DNA of 34,711 bases, taken from the NCBI RefSeq assembly GCF_004340975.1, contig NZ_SLXA01000019.1, positions 1 through 34,711 of the forward strand. Direction: 5' to 3'. The position numbers were made by a program, and so were the translations under genes. Below the pieces are notes generated by a model that ran no database searches, was not told where the DNA came from, and saw only the letters and a program-made list of their open reading frames with translations. This DNA is from Frisingicoccus caecimuris (GTDB lineage Bacteria; Bacillota; Clostridia; Lachnospirales; Lachnospiraceae). This document shows positions 8,326-15,830 of the stretch, piece by piece. The stretch's first letter is position 1. Every line of letters starts with the position of its first letter.

Positions 8326-9090
8326 TTATCTTAACGAATCAATTACAGCTTTTGCCTTTTTAGAATCGTACAGCTTTCTTAAATTGTTATCTGTTGTTGG
8401 TATCGTATAAGAGTTATGGATGATTCTATCCATAATGGAATCTGCTTGTGTTCCACCTCCCAGTCTCTCATGCCAGTCTTCCACATCGTACTGCCCCACA
8501 AAAATCGTTGGACTATTGCCACATCTCTGTTCTATGAGTTCATATATAAACTTCGATTCCCTCTCGTTAATTTTGTAGTTTAACCATTCATCAATGATCA
8601 AAACCTTATAGTTCCCAAGTCTTTTTCTATATCGGACCTGCTCCCTGAGATTATCTTTGTGATTTTGAAAATGCCCCAGCATATCAGGCATTCTGATATA
8701 ACAGGTCCGTAAAGTTTGTTTACATGCCTCCACTCCAAGTACACATGACAGATACGTCTTTCCAGCACCTGTCGCTCCTGTAATAATCAGATTGGTGGCA
8801 GCACTTACAAATCCCATGGAAGCCAGATTGACAATCGTATCTTTGTTTATTCCTCTTGCTTCACAATCAAGAGTTTCAAGATTTGCATTCGGATACTTTA
8901 ACTCTGCATTTTTTGTAAGTCTTGCAATCAAACGATTCTGTCTTTCTGTTATAAGTTCCGTAAGGAGATGCTCCAGTCTGTCATTGTAATTCAAGTTTAC
9001 CAATGATACATCCTTTTCCTGATTTTCTATGACAGATACCAGATCTCCCAGTTCCAATACTGCTAATTGTTTCTTGATTTCTATATTCAT
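8326..9090 (-). CDS. istB: IS21 transposition ATPase IstB
   Basis: A 254-residue AAA+ ATPase of the IstB/DnaA-like group. Walker A is GATGAGKT (about residues 106-113) and Walker B is VLIIDEWL; the C-terminal part has the GGGTQADSIMDRIIHNSY pattern of IstB, where arginine fingers lie. IstB forms a clamp on target DNA and stimulates the IstA transposase. Its ATG overlaps the istA stop as TAATG, giving translational coupling. Full length, no visible damage. Confidence 0.93.
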   Translation of the reverse strand: MNIEIKKQLAVLELGDLVSVIENQEKDVSLVNLNYNDRLEHLLTELITERQNRLIARLTKNAELKYPNANLETLDCEARGINKDTIVNLASMGFVSAATNLIITGATGAGKTYLSCVLGVEACKQTLRTCYIRMPDMLGHFQNHKDNLREQVRYRKRLGNYKVLIIDEWLNYKINERESKFIYELIEQRCGNSPTIFVGQYDVEDWHERLGGGTQADSIMDRIIHNSYTIPTTDNNLRKLYDSKKAKAVIDSLR

Positions 9091-10649
9091 TACTTTGTAC
9101 CACCCTTCCTGTAATAATCCGCACCTCGTACGATTCCATGGTTATGCTCTTTTTCGTTCACAGATTTCATTTTATTCTTCTTGTTTTTAGATATATCCTT
9201 TATATAAGCAATCAGTGTATTGTATGTAATCATATGGAAGTCCTTTAAAGCCCTCCTGCAAGCTTCCTCCAGTGCTTTTTCTCCATAGATACTTGCGATA
9301 TCAAGAACTGATCTGACATCCATAAGAGCCTGTTCTTTTATTTTTGCATTCTCATAAATTCTGCATACCACAGTAGTTGTATTTGCTCCTATCTCTTTCG
9401 CTTTTGCAGTAGTTGATTCTACAGTTTCAGGAGTGTATAGCGGATACGGAAGGTGCGATGCATCTGTTCTCTTACCGTTTTTAAGTCCTGATGGAAGGCG
9501 CTTATGTTCTGCGATCAGTTTATGTGACGAATAAATATAAACCATTACATTGTTGTATCTTACATCAACGTATTGATTCAGATAGTCACTGGGAACAGAA
9601 TATTGCCCTTTGCCAAACCATATATGAGAGTTCGGACCAACCTTATGCTTATAGGACCACTCACATATCTCAAAGGGGATTAGGGGCAAAGCCCTTAGCA
9701 TTGGTTTCTCCCCGGTTTCAAAAAGAACCTTTCTGCTGCCATCTCTCTTTTGAAATTCCTTGGAATTAAGCTTAGTAAGAGCATCCCTTATGCCGCGATT
9801 CAGAGCTTCCAGGGAATAGAATGTTTCATGTCTTAACATGCCAATAATTTTTCTTGCAATCTTACCTACGGATCCCTCCACGCTTGGTTTTTGCTTGGGT
9901 CTCCTAACTTCAGCCGGCATGATTGCGACTTGATAATGTTCGGCAAAAGATAAATACGCATCATTTAAGATGATCTCTCCATGTTTTGGATGAGTGATAA
10001 CTCCGGTTTTCAGGTTATCACATACGATTTTCACAGGAGAACTTTCAAAGAATTCAAGCATATGTACATTACAATACAACCAGTCGGACTGGTTCATAGA
10101 AGCTGCGGCTTCAACGTATGTATACTGACTATAGGGAAATGTTGCAACAAAAAGGTATGCAGTACACTCTGTATTCTTATCCGGATCAATATAACTCATC
10201 GTTGGACCTGACCAGTCAACTTCAAGCGTAACACCTGGTTTATGTTCTATGTGGCTGGTATATTTTTTACTGACTGTATACCTTTTATAACCTCTGGCAA
10301 ATGTAGGATAGGAGCAGGCCTTTACCCCTTCTTTCTTACATTTCTCACAGTATTCTTCCCACAGGAGAGCCTCCGTAACGCCAACTTTACTAAGTTCCCT
10401 GTGAACATATGCATAATCAACCGGAGCATAACTGCTTTTGGGCTTGAACTTATCAGGATAAAAGAAACGATATAATTCATCGTCAGTCATCATCAGAAGT
10501 TCTTCCCATTCTCCGTTGTAACCATCAGAAGCTTGTCTGATCCGTGCAACGGAATTCCGGGAAACACCAAGAACATTGGAAATTTCCCGGTCACTTAAAT
10601 TCTTTTGAAGCAGTTCTATGATCTGCCTCACTCTTGTTTTCTTAAACAT
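9090..10649 (-). CDS. istA: IS21 transposase IstA
   Basis: A 519-residue DDE transposase. An N-terminal helix-turn-helix (IIELLQKNLSDREISNVLGVSRNSVARI) precedes an integrase core: first Asp in LEVDWSG, second Asp in KIVCDNLKT, Glu in KPSVEGSVG. A C-terminal Mu-type beta-barrel region follows. The start is set at 10649, where AAGGAGG sits 8 bases upstream; an earlier in-frame ATG at 10694 has no such site. Together with IstB it should be able to move the element. No frameshift or stop is visible. Confidence 0.93.
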   Translation of the reverse strand: MFKKTRVRQIIELLQKNLSDREISNVLGVSRNSVARIRQASDGYNGEWEELLMMTDDELYRFFYPDKFKPKSSYAPVDYAYVHRELSKVGVTEALLWEEYCEKCKKEGVKACSYPTFARGYKRYTVSKKYTSHIEHKPGVTLEVDWSGPTMSYIDPDKNTECTAYLFVATFPYSQYTYVEAAASMNQSDWLYCNVHMLEFFESSPVKIVCDNLKTGVITHPKHGEIILNDAYLSFAEHYQVAIMPAEVRRPKQKPSVEGSVGKIARKIIGMLRHETFYSLEALNRGIRDALTKLNSKEFQKRDGSRKVLFETGEKPMLRALPLIPFEICEWSYKHKVGPNSHIWFGKGQYSVPSDYLNQYVDVRYNNVMVYIYSSHKLIAEHKRLPSGLKNGKRTDASHLPYPLYTPETVESTTAKAKEIGANTTTVVCRIYENAKIKEQALMDVRSVLDIASIYGEKALEEACRRALKDFHMITYNTLIAYIKDISKNKKNKMKSVNEKEHNHGIVRGADYYRKGGTK

Positions 10650-10760
10650 AAAGAAAACCTCCTTAAAATGTATTTGAAAGATAAAATCCTTCATGAAACA
10701 CAGTTTAAAGGAGGCTAATATATTATATCAATATCTGCTATCGTAACTACTATATATAGT

Positions 10761-10787
10761 GGTGGCTCCCAAGCGTGATAATAATCA
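10761..10787. repeat. IS21 right terminal inverted repeat
   Basis: Perfect inverted match to 8160-8186. A 12-bp palindrome (10749-10760, ACTATATATAGT) abuts it on the inside. Confidence 0.92.
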
Positions 10788-11915
10788 ATGAAAACGAAAA
10801 GCGCCAAATACGCAAAGATGCGCCGGGGCGAGTACCAAAGCGTCATTTGTCCTTATGGCTACCGCAAGAGTGCAGACGGGCGCATGGAGCCGGACGAGGA
10901 CGTTGCAGGGATTGTCCGGCAGATATTTGAATGGGCGGCTGACGGCAATACAGCCGCAGAGATCACGAGGAAACTGTATGCCCTGAAGATTCCTACGCCC
11001 GGAGAATACCGGAGGGATAAAGGCAAGGATCACTACAATGTCTCCCGGACGCACGGCGTTTGGAGCAGTTCTACGGTTCTGCGTATGCTGGAGGACCAGC
11101 GGTATATCGGCACCTATGTGATCGGCAAGCGCAAGGTACAGGAGATTGGCAGCCGCCGCATGAAGCTAAAGGATGAAAGCGAGTGGTTCAAAATTCCAGA
11201 CCACCACCCGGCAATCGTAAGCAAGGAACTGTTTGAGAAAGCCAATGCTTCAATCAGGCGTTTCTCCCTTCCCAATAAAAAGCGGCGTGACTACCTTCTC
11301 CGTGGAAAAGTATTCTGCGGCTGCTGCGACCATGCCATGTCGCTCAGGAATGATGCCTGGTTTTATTGCCGCCACTCCGAAGTGGCAGAAAATCTTCCTT
11401 GTCATGGGGTGCGGGTAAAAATGGCTGATCTGGAGCAGGTGGTCTTTGAAACAATCCAGGTGCAGATGTGTCCGGCGCTGGGAATTGACAGCGGCAAAGA
11501 CAAGCTGGATTTGCAGACGGTTCAGCAGGCCGAGCATGAAGATAAGCTGCGCTCTATCCAGGACAGCAAACGGCGACTCTATGAACAGTATGCACTTGGA
11601 GAGATTGACCTGGAAACCTACCGGGAGCGGAAAGCGGTATATGACGCAGAACTGGTTCAGGCAAAGAATGTCCATGCCGCTATTACCGCACAGACCAAAC
11701 AGATACAAAGCGATTATGAGGCAAGGTTGAAACAGCGTGAAATCGTTCAGGAAGTAGGCAATGCCGACACTCTGACGCAAGCCCTGATTGACCGGCTTAT
11801 CAGTAAGGTCTATATCTTTCCGGGAGACCGGATTGAGATTGAATATGTGACGCAGGATGTCTTTGGTGTTAAAGAAACGGAGGAATCAGACTATGAAGGC
11901 AGCTTTTTATTATAG
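10788..11915 (+). pseudogene. 5'-truncated large serine recombinase
   Basis: The reading frame starts at the exact edge of the IS21 element and lacks the whole catalytic domain with its serine. What remains is the recombinase domain (YGYRKSADGRMEPDEDVAGIVRQIFEWAADG onward, split by ribosomes from an ATG that is probably not native), a zinc ribbon (FCGCCDHAMSL ... YCRH ... LPC), and a coiled coil to the C-terminus. About 150 N-terminal residues are missing. Such proteins integrate and excise clostridial elements; this one cannot cut DNA. Its GC content is clearly higher than that of its neighbours, so it came from another source. The upstream half is not seen anywhere in the window. Confidence 0.88.
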
Positions 11916-12051
11916 GCAGGACAGCAAAAGTTTTGGCTGCCTTTTACCTGATGAAAAAGAAAAATTGAAGGCTTTTCTTGATACTGAACAGAAACACAAG
12001 CCGGAGGAAAAGCAAAGAAATAATCGCCGGTTAAACTTTGAAAAAAGATAA
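11893..12051 (+). CDS. Small basic protein after the recombinase remnant
   Basis: A 52-residue frame beginning MKAAFYYRQDSKSFGCLLP with a good ribosome site (GGAGG, 10 bases upstream) inside the end of the recombinase gene, which it overlaps by 23 bases. The C-terminal half is highly charged (KPEEKQRNNRR). I do not recognise a family. The strong start signal and overlap suggest it was co-translated with the recombinase, perhaps as a directionality or accessory factor. The right end lies about 20 bases from the junction with the tyrosine integrase remnant, so it could also be a truncated gene. Confidence 0.45.
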   Translation: MKAAFYYRQDSKSFGCLLPDEKEKLKAFLDTEQKHKPEEKQRNNRRLNFEKR

Positions 12052-12073
12052 AATTTTTTTGTCTTGGGCTTGA

Positions 12074-12995
12074 CATACGGGTGACGGAGATCATGTACCC
12101 GGATTCTTTTTACCCCGCTTTCCTTACAGCCACGGTCCATCTCGTGGGAGAGATAATATTTCGTTACCGGGAAAATCCGGTCATCCGGCTGCAGGCTGTA
12201 ATACTGTTTGAAAAAGTCCTGCATCTCATCACATAAAAACTGGGGCATCTTTACAATCCGGTTGCTGTTCTTGGTCTTTGGGGTAGAGATCACATCCTCC
12301 CCCTCCAGGCGTTGATAAGACTTATTGATCCGCAAGGTTTTCTTCTCAAAATTGAAGTCCGAAGGAGAAAGGGCGAGAAGTTCGCCTTCACGGACTCCGC
12401 ACCAGTAGAGCAGTTCAAATGCATAATAGGAAAGCGGTTTGTCCATCATTGACTCGGAAAATTTTAAATACTCTTCTTTCGTCCAGAATTCCATTTCCTT
12501 ACTTTCCTCTGCACCCATTGTTCCTGCTTTCTGCGCCGGATTGGCTGCCAGATCATAGAATTTCATTGCATGGTTGAAAATCGCACTTAATTGTCCGTGA
12601 ATAGTTTTCAAATACGTTGGGGCAATCGGTTTCCCCGACTTATTTTTCAATTTCCGCATGGCATTCTGCCAATCAATCACATCCTTGGCGGTAATCTCAG
12701 ATACTTTCCTCTGACCCAGATAAGGGATGATTTTACTACGGATAATATTTTCCTTTGTCAGCCAGGTACTTCTCTTCATACCTGGCTTTACATCCTCCTC
12801 ATATAATTTGCAGAAGCTTTCCATCGTCATATTGACACTTGCTCTTTTCTGGAGTTGGAACTGATTCTCCCATTCCATTGCCTCCCGCTTCGTTTTAAAG
12901 CCACGCTTGCATTTCTGCTTGCGCTCTCCTGTCCAGTCCTGATACCTTGTCATAACGTACCATGTATTATTGCTTTCATTCTTGTAAACTGCCAT
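12074..12995 (-). pseudogene. 3'-truncated tyrosine integrase
   Basis: The N-terminal AP2-like arm-binding domain (YVMTRYQDWTGERKQKCKRGFKTKREA), the SAM-like core-binding domain, and the first part of the catalytic domain (first Arg in GVREGELLAL) are intact. Homology stops right after HDLRH, the second catalytic box; the frame then runs into unrelated DNA (from about 12074 leftwards to 11910). The His/Trp box and catalytic tyrosine are lost, so it is inactive. It is homologous to the integrase fragment at 21522-22010, but the two share about 115 residues and differ there, so they are not halves of one gene. Directly follows the excisionase gene. Confidence 0.88.
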
Positions 12996-12997
12996 TC

Positions 12998-13192
12998 TTA
13001 GCCCCTCCCATCATATGATTTTGTTCCATAGAACTGCTGGTAAAAATACTTGCGGTCAACACGACCGGGGATGGTCTGGCATCCCATCGCTTCCAGCTCC
13101 CTGTTCAGCCTTTTAATCAGCTTGTACGCATAGGATTCGGAAACTTCCAATGCCTCCATCACTTCATCCACTCTCATAAACATTTTTTCCAT
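12998..13192 (-). CDS. Excisionase-like small winged-helix protein
   Basis: A 64-residue protein with a MerR/excisionase-type DNA-binding fold (RVDEVMEALEVSESYAYKLIKRLNRELEAMG), then a basic wing (PGRVDRKYFYQQFYG). It lies 2 bases ahead of the integrase remnant on the same strand, the normal xis-int order. Its start has GGAGG upstream. In an intact element it would steer the integrase to excision; here its partner is broken. Divergent from the XRE gene, with repeated TATAC motifs in the shared 104-bp gap. Confidence 0.8.
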   Translation of the reverse strand: MEKMFMRVDEVMEALEVSESYAYKLIKRLNRELEAMGCQTIPGRVDRKYFYQQFYGTKSYDGRG

Positions 13193-13215
13193 TGATAAAT
13201 CCTCCTTTGTTTTTA

Positions 13216-13264
13216 CTATACATTTCTGTATTAGCTATATGTTGCTATACTTTTATGCTATACT
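13216..13264. promoter_or_regulatory. Shared xis/xre control region with repeated TATAC motifs
   Basis: GCTATAY occurs at 13234-13240, 13244-13250 and 13257-13263, with a further CTATAC at 13216-13221. The region sits between the divergent excisionase and XRE genes. The repeats may be operator half-sites for the XRE protein, or overlapping -10 boxes (the last contains TATACT). Confidence 0.4.
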
Positions 13265-13296
13265 TTTTCTATCAACAACAGATAGGAGCGATAGTT

Positions 13297-13746
13297 ATGG
13301 CGATTGGTGAAAGAATCCATCATTTCAGACTTCTGCATGGGTTCACGCAGAAGTATCTTGGACAGCGGCTTGGCTTCAGCGATATGCAGGCAGATGTCCG
13401 TATTGCACAGTACGAAAAAGGGGCACGCAGCCCGAAAGAAAAATATCTCAATGCACTGGCTGATATTTTCGAGGTATCTCCCCATGCACTGGCTGTCCCG
13501 GATATTGACAGCTATGTAAGACTCATGCACACGCTGTTTGCACTGGAAGACCTCTACGGTCTGCATATCGGAGAGATTGACGGGGAACTTTGCCTGCGGC
13601 TTGATAAAACCAAGGGTACCACCTACCTTTCTATGTTTGATATGTTCCATGACTGGCAGGAACAGTCTGCAAAACTGGAATCCGGCGAGATCACAAAAGA
13701 AGAATACGACCACTGGCGGTATAACTATCCCAATGTAAAAAAATAA
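13297..13746 (+). CDS. XRE-family helix-turn-helix regulator
   Basis: A 149-residue protein. The N-terminal HTH runs IGERIHHFRLLHGFTQKYLGQRLGF, with RIAQYEKGARSPKEKYLNALADIFEV as recognition and closing helices. The C-terminal part is of the type that ends in SGEITKEEYDHWRYNYP, seen with element regulators in Lachnospiraceae. The start at 13297 has TAGGAGCG upstream; an earlier in-frame ATG at 13192 has none and would add a hydrophobic stretch. It is divergent from xis-int and probably controls it. A terminator follows. Confidence 0.85.
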   Translation: MAIGERIHHFRLLHGFTQKYLGQRLGFSDMQADVRIAQYEKGARSPKEKYLNALADIFEVSPHALAVPDIDSYVRLMHTLFALEDLYGLHIGEIDGELCLRLDKTKGTTYLSMFDMFHDWQEQSAKLESGEITKEEYDHWRYNYPNVKK

Positions 13747-13756
13747 AAAACCAGCA

Positions 13757-13806
13757 AAAAAGGCCTTACCAAACTGATTTCACTCAATTCGGTAAGACCT
13801 TTTTAT
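13757..13806. terminator. Terminator after the XRE gene
   Basis: An AAGGCCTTACC / GGTAAGACCTTTTT stem (about 13759-13770 with 13791-13802) with A and T tracts on both sides, so it could work in both directions. Confidence 0.8.
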
Positions 13807-13872
13807 GTTGGTCAAAAATAATATTTACCTGATAACCTCCGGCTCACGCAAGAATAAATGCATGGTTGCCAG

Positions 13873-14081
13873 TGTTATCATTTTGTTATCAAATAGAACC
13901 TTGATGTCTCTCAAACGCCCTGTTTATGCGGGTTCGCAGATTTTTTTCATTATTCGAATTCCTCAGCGGATAACTTGAACTGGCTGTTTTTCTCTGCTTT
14001 TTAAAGGATTTATTATCCATATTTTTCAAAAAATGCTCTCGTATTTGTACCAGTCCAAATTTTTAGAGCCAAAATAGAGCC
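13873..14081. other. att-like arm region, right copy
   Basis: Gene-free stretch with the same elements as 296-505: the 21-bp TGTTATCA double motif (13873-13893), the 12-mer TTTATGCGGGTT (13923-13934, inverted relative to the left copy), and two GAGCC repeats 11 bp apart (14066-14070 and 14077-14081). It marks the left limit of the mobilizable element that carries AbiH to the integrase fragment. I read it as the junction between two related integrated elements. Confidence 0.4.
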
Positions 14082-14102
14082 AGCCAGAACCGCCATTTTC
14101 TT

Positions 14103-14122
14103 CTTATCTGCCCTATCTATAT
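14103..14122. repeat. 20-bp direct repeat left of abiH
   Basis: Matches 15076-15095 in 19 of 20 positions, same orientation. The two copies tightly bracket the AbiH gene and nothing else, as expected if that gene entered as a single cassette. Confidence 0.75.
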
Positions 14123-14145
14123 ATTACTGACGCAATGTCAACATC

Positions 14146-15042
14146 TCATATAGTAGAATATGCTTCAAATTTTTTTATTTGATAATCTCTAATACCTAAT
14201 TTCTCAACAAAATCTTTTGCATTATTTTCATCCTTTTCAGAATGATACGTAATATTCCAAACACAATCTTCCGAAACAGATTCTTGTATCTTTTGAAAAT
14301 ACGAAAAATCAATGTAAGTTAAAGAATGTCCTAAAATAAATATTTTTTTCACATCATTTATCGTATCAAAAAAACCCTTATTCCTTGCTATAATTTCATC
14401 CGTATCTTTATAAGTATCAACAAAATACCTTCCAATTTGATTCCTTTTCTCTGATTCTTCCCGGCTCATATTCATTTGATACTCAATCCATTCATCCATT
14501 TCCTGATATGTCAACAATAGAGGTTGTTTCCCTGCATAGGCAAACACATTATGATGTCCAATAATAAGCCTTTCACTGCTTAATGCCTTTCCATGAATAT
14601 ATAGAATATTATCGTTTAATATATCATATACTTTTTCCAATGTATCTGTATAATTGAAGTTAATAAAAACATTCTCATTGTTAATTATTTTACGAGAAAC
14701 AACAGGTTTTGTTTTTATGATAATACTTTTTACCCACTCTAACAAATACTCTGATATCTGAGTAGAAAATTCCAATTCATCTGAAATAGCTCGATCATAG
14801 TTGTAATAATTATCATCATAATTCAGATATGCCGCTTCACTCATTTCTTTTATTTCTCCATCATCAAATGAACCTAGGGCATTTTCAAAGTCATTCCACA
14901 AATCATCCTCAAAAATATATTTTGTTAATTGCTCGTAAAGTTCTCTATTATTATTCCAAATGTAATCTCTAAAATCGGAATATTTTGTCTGCAAACCATG
15001 TGCCAAATCAAATCCATTCCCAAGTATTATCAAATTCCTCAT
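14146..15042 (-). CDS. AbiH-family abortive infection protein
   Basis: A 298-residue protein with the family's diagnostic start, LIILGNGFDLAHGLQTKYSDF, a conserved VFINFNYTDTLEKVY in the middle, YIHGKA and IIGHH, and a late IFILGHSLTYIDFSYF. AbiH was defined as a single-gene phage abortive-infection system in Lactococcus; its molecular target is not settled. Very AT-rich compared with the mobilization genes nearby. The ribosome site is weak. Bracketed by 20-bp direct repeats (14103-14122 and 15076-15095), beyond which the sequence continues as if uninterrupted toward the toxin gene. Confidence 0.88.
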   Translation of the reverse strand: MRNLIILGNGFDLAHGLQTKYSDFRDYIWNNNRELYEQLTKYIFEDDLWNDFENALGSFDDGEIKEMSEAAYLNYDDNYYNYDRAISDELEFSTQISEYLLEWVKSIIIKTKPVVSRKIINNENVFINFNYTDTLEKVYDILNDNILYIHGKALSSERLIIGHHNVFAYAGKQPLLLTYQEMDEWIEYQMNMSREESEKRNQIGRYFVDTYKDTDEIIARNKGFFDTINDVKKIFILGHSLTYIDFSYFQKIQESVSEDCVWNITYHSEKDENNAKDFVEKLGIRDYQIKKFEAYSTI

Positions 15043-15075
15043 ATAAAGACTCTCGTTTATTATGTACCTTTCTTC

Positions 15076-15095
15076 CTTATCTGCCCTATCTACAT
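15076..15095. repeat. 20-bp direct repeat right of abiH
   Basis: Second copy of 14103-14122. It overlaps the left arm of the palindrome at 15091-15112. Confidence 0.75.
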
Positions 15096-15112
15096 GGCGC
15101 TAGCGCCATGTA
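15091..15112. repeat. 22-bp perfect palindrome
   Basis: A loop-free perfect palindrome centred on GGCGCTAGCGCC, 23 bases past the toxin stop. It may serve as the terminator of the toxin transcript, or mark the place where the abiH cassette entered. Confidence 0.7.
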
Positions 15113-15134
15113 ATTATTACACCAATAAGGAAAG

Positions 15135-15605
15135 CTATCTGCGCTCCCTCAACTTCTCCAATATCGCCATAACGTCCGGCTGCGTTGGCGAGAATTTGAT
15201 GCCACGCTTCAACATACCTATGACTTTTCTCGCTTTCCGCTCAATTTCTCTGGCGGTATGTTCACTCGTCAACATCAGATGATTTCCAGCGATTGTATAT
15301 TCCCGTTCTATGTATTCTTCTGTTATCGGAAACATATCTTGTATCAGAAATGCACTCTCCCGGCTGTCGTCCAATTTGACGATATGGAGAATGTCACAAG
15401 GTTTCCCGGCTTTTTCTTTTTTCTCCATAATCCGTCTGTATTTGTCAATGCGGCTGGACAATGGTATCATCCAGTATATCCCGGTACTTGTATCTTCAAA
15501 ACAGTAATAATGCGGTCTATTTCCTGCCTTATTCCCTTTGAGATACGGGTCTGGCATATCTTCAAAAAATTTATCCTTGATAATATAAAAGCCTGTTTTC
15601 TTCAT
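15135..15605 (-). CDS. toxN: ToxN/CptN-family type III toxin (endoribonuclease)
   Basis: A 156-residue protein matching the ToxN/AbiQ family: GFYIIKDKFFEDM, PHYYCFEDTSTGIYWMIPLSSRI, KYRRIMEKKEKAGKPCDILHI, AFLIQDMFPI, and a helical C-terminus. These toxins cut RNA, including the precursor of their own RNA antitoxin, which then wraps the toxin in a ring-like complex. Phage infection frees the toxin and aborts the burst. The call is confirmed by the upstream context: two 45-nt tandem repeats, then a terminator, then GAGG and the start codon. The two-repeat antitoxin is most like CptIN. Part of a defence block with AbiH and the 458-aa protein. Confidence 0.9.
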   Translation of the reverse strand: MKKTGFYIIKDKFFEDMPDPYLKGNKAGNRPHYYCFEDTSTGIYWMIPLSSRIDKYRRIMEKKEKAGKPCDILHIVKLDDSRESAFLIQDMFPITEEYIEREYTIAGNHLMLTSEHTAREIERKARKVIGMLKRGIKFSPTQPDVMAILEKLRERR

Positions 15606-15624
15606 TTGCCTGTCCTCAATACGG

Positions 15625-15652
15625 AAAAGTCCCTCGCCTTGCGGCGAAGGAC
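15625..15652 (-). terminator. Leaky terminator between antitoxin RNA and toxin
   Basis: A 10-bp stem (15629-15638 with 15643-15652) closed by a 4-nt loop, followed on the minus strand by TTTTCC. One pair is G-U on the minus strand but a mismatch on the plus strand, showing that minus is the active strand. In type III systems this terminator keeps antitoxin RNA in excess over toxin message. Confidence 0.88.
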
Positions 15653-15653
15653 T

Positions 15654-15757
15654 ATACTTTCAACCCAACCATTTATATACCGCATATCGGTCAGCGGTAA
15701 ACTTTCAACCCGACCATTTATATACCACATATCGGTCAATGGTAGACTTTCTTTGTA
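15654..15757 (-). ncRNA. toxI: Type III antitoxin RNA, two 45-nt repeats
   Basis: Two exactly 45-base tandem units (15656-15700 and 15701-15745) plus the first bases of a third. They differ at only a few positions, and the changes keep a stem: in one unit UACCGC can pair with GCGGUA, in the other UACCAU with GUGGUA, a compensatory exchange. This supports a folded pseudoknot-type antitoxin. The RNA would start about 7 nt downstream of the -10 at 15763-15768 and end at the terminator. Processing by the toxin into single repeats is inferred from the family. Confidence 0.88.
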
Positions 15758-15762
15758 CCTAC

Positions 15763-15791
15763 ATTCTATCAAGTGCAAAGAGGAAAGTCAA
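15763..15791 (-). promoter_or_regulatory. Promoter of the toxin-antitoxin operon
   Basis: TTGACT (15786-15791) and TAGAAT (15763-15768) on the minus strand, exactly 17 bases apart. Strong, as needed for a plentiful antitoxin RNA. Confidence 0.85.
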
Positions 15792-15805
15792 TAGGGCTTT
15801 CCTCT
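15779..15805 (-). terminator. Hairpin ending the 458-aa gene, overlapping the antitoxin promoter
   Basis: AGAGGAAAG (15779-15787) pairs perfectly with CTTTCCTCT (15797-15805). It follows the stop of the gene at 15831, ends in CTCTTTGC on the minus strand, and covers the -35 box of the antitoxin promoter. Confidence 0.5.
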
Positions 15806-15830
15806 AAAATTGTATGCAAAATATTTCAAA

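Larger units (their letters stand above)
8160..10787 (-). mobile_element. Complete IS21-family insertion sequence
   Basis: A 2628-bp element with istA and istB on the minus strand and perfect 27-bp inverted ends (8160-8186 and 10761-10787) that begin TG and end CA, as in the family. Extra copies of the end motif lie inside the left end. The flanks show no target duplication (TTTGG on the left, ATGAA on the right), and each flank is a differently broken gene. A deletion or recombination next to the IS therefore followed insertion. Confidence 0.92.

Noticed and set aside
11910-12073. C-terminal extension of the first integrase (PYVKPKTKKF onward)
   Set aside because: It reads the complement of the small ORF and flanking DNA; not integrase sequence, so the gene is treated as truncated at about 12074.
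336-13934. The 12-mer AACCCGCATAAA taken alone as an integration core
   Set aside because: A 12-base match in 34 kb is expected by chance many times. It is only used together with the matching motifs and spacing around it.
15656-15745. Two tandem 45-base repeats as a small CRISPR array
   Set aside because: There are no spacers; units abut directly, lie between a promoter and terminator, and precede a ToxN gene. This is a type III antitoxin.
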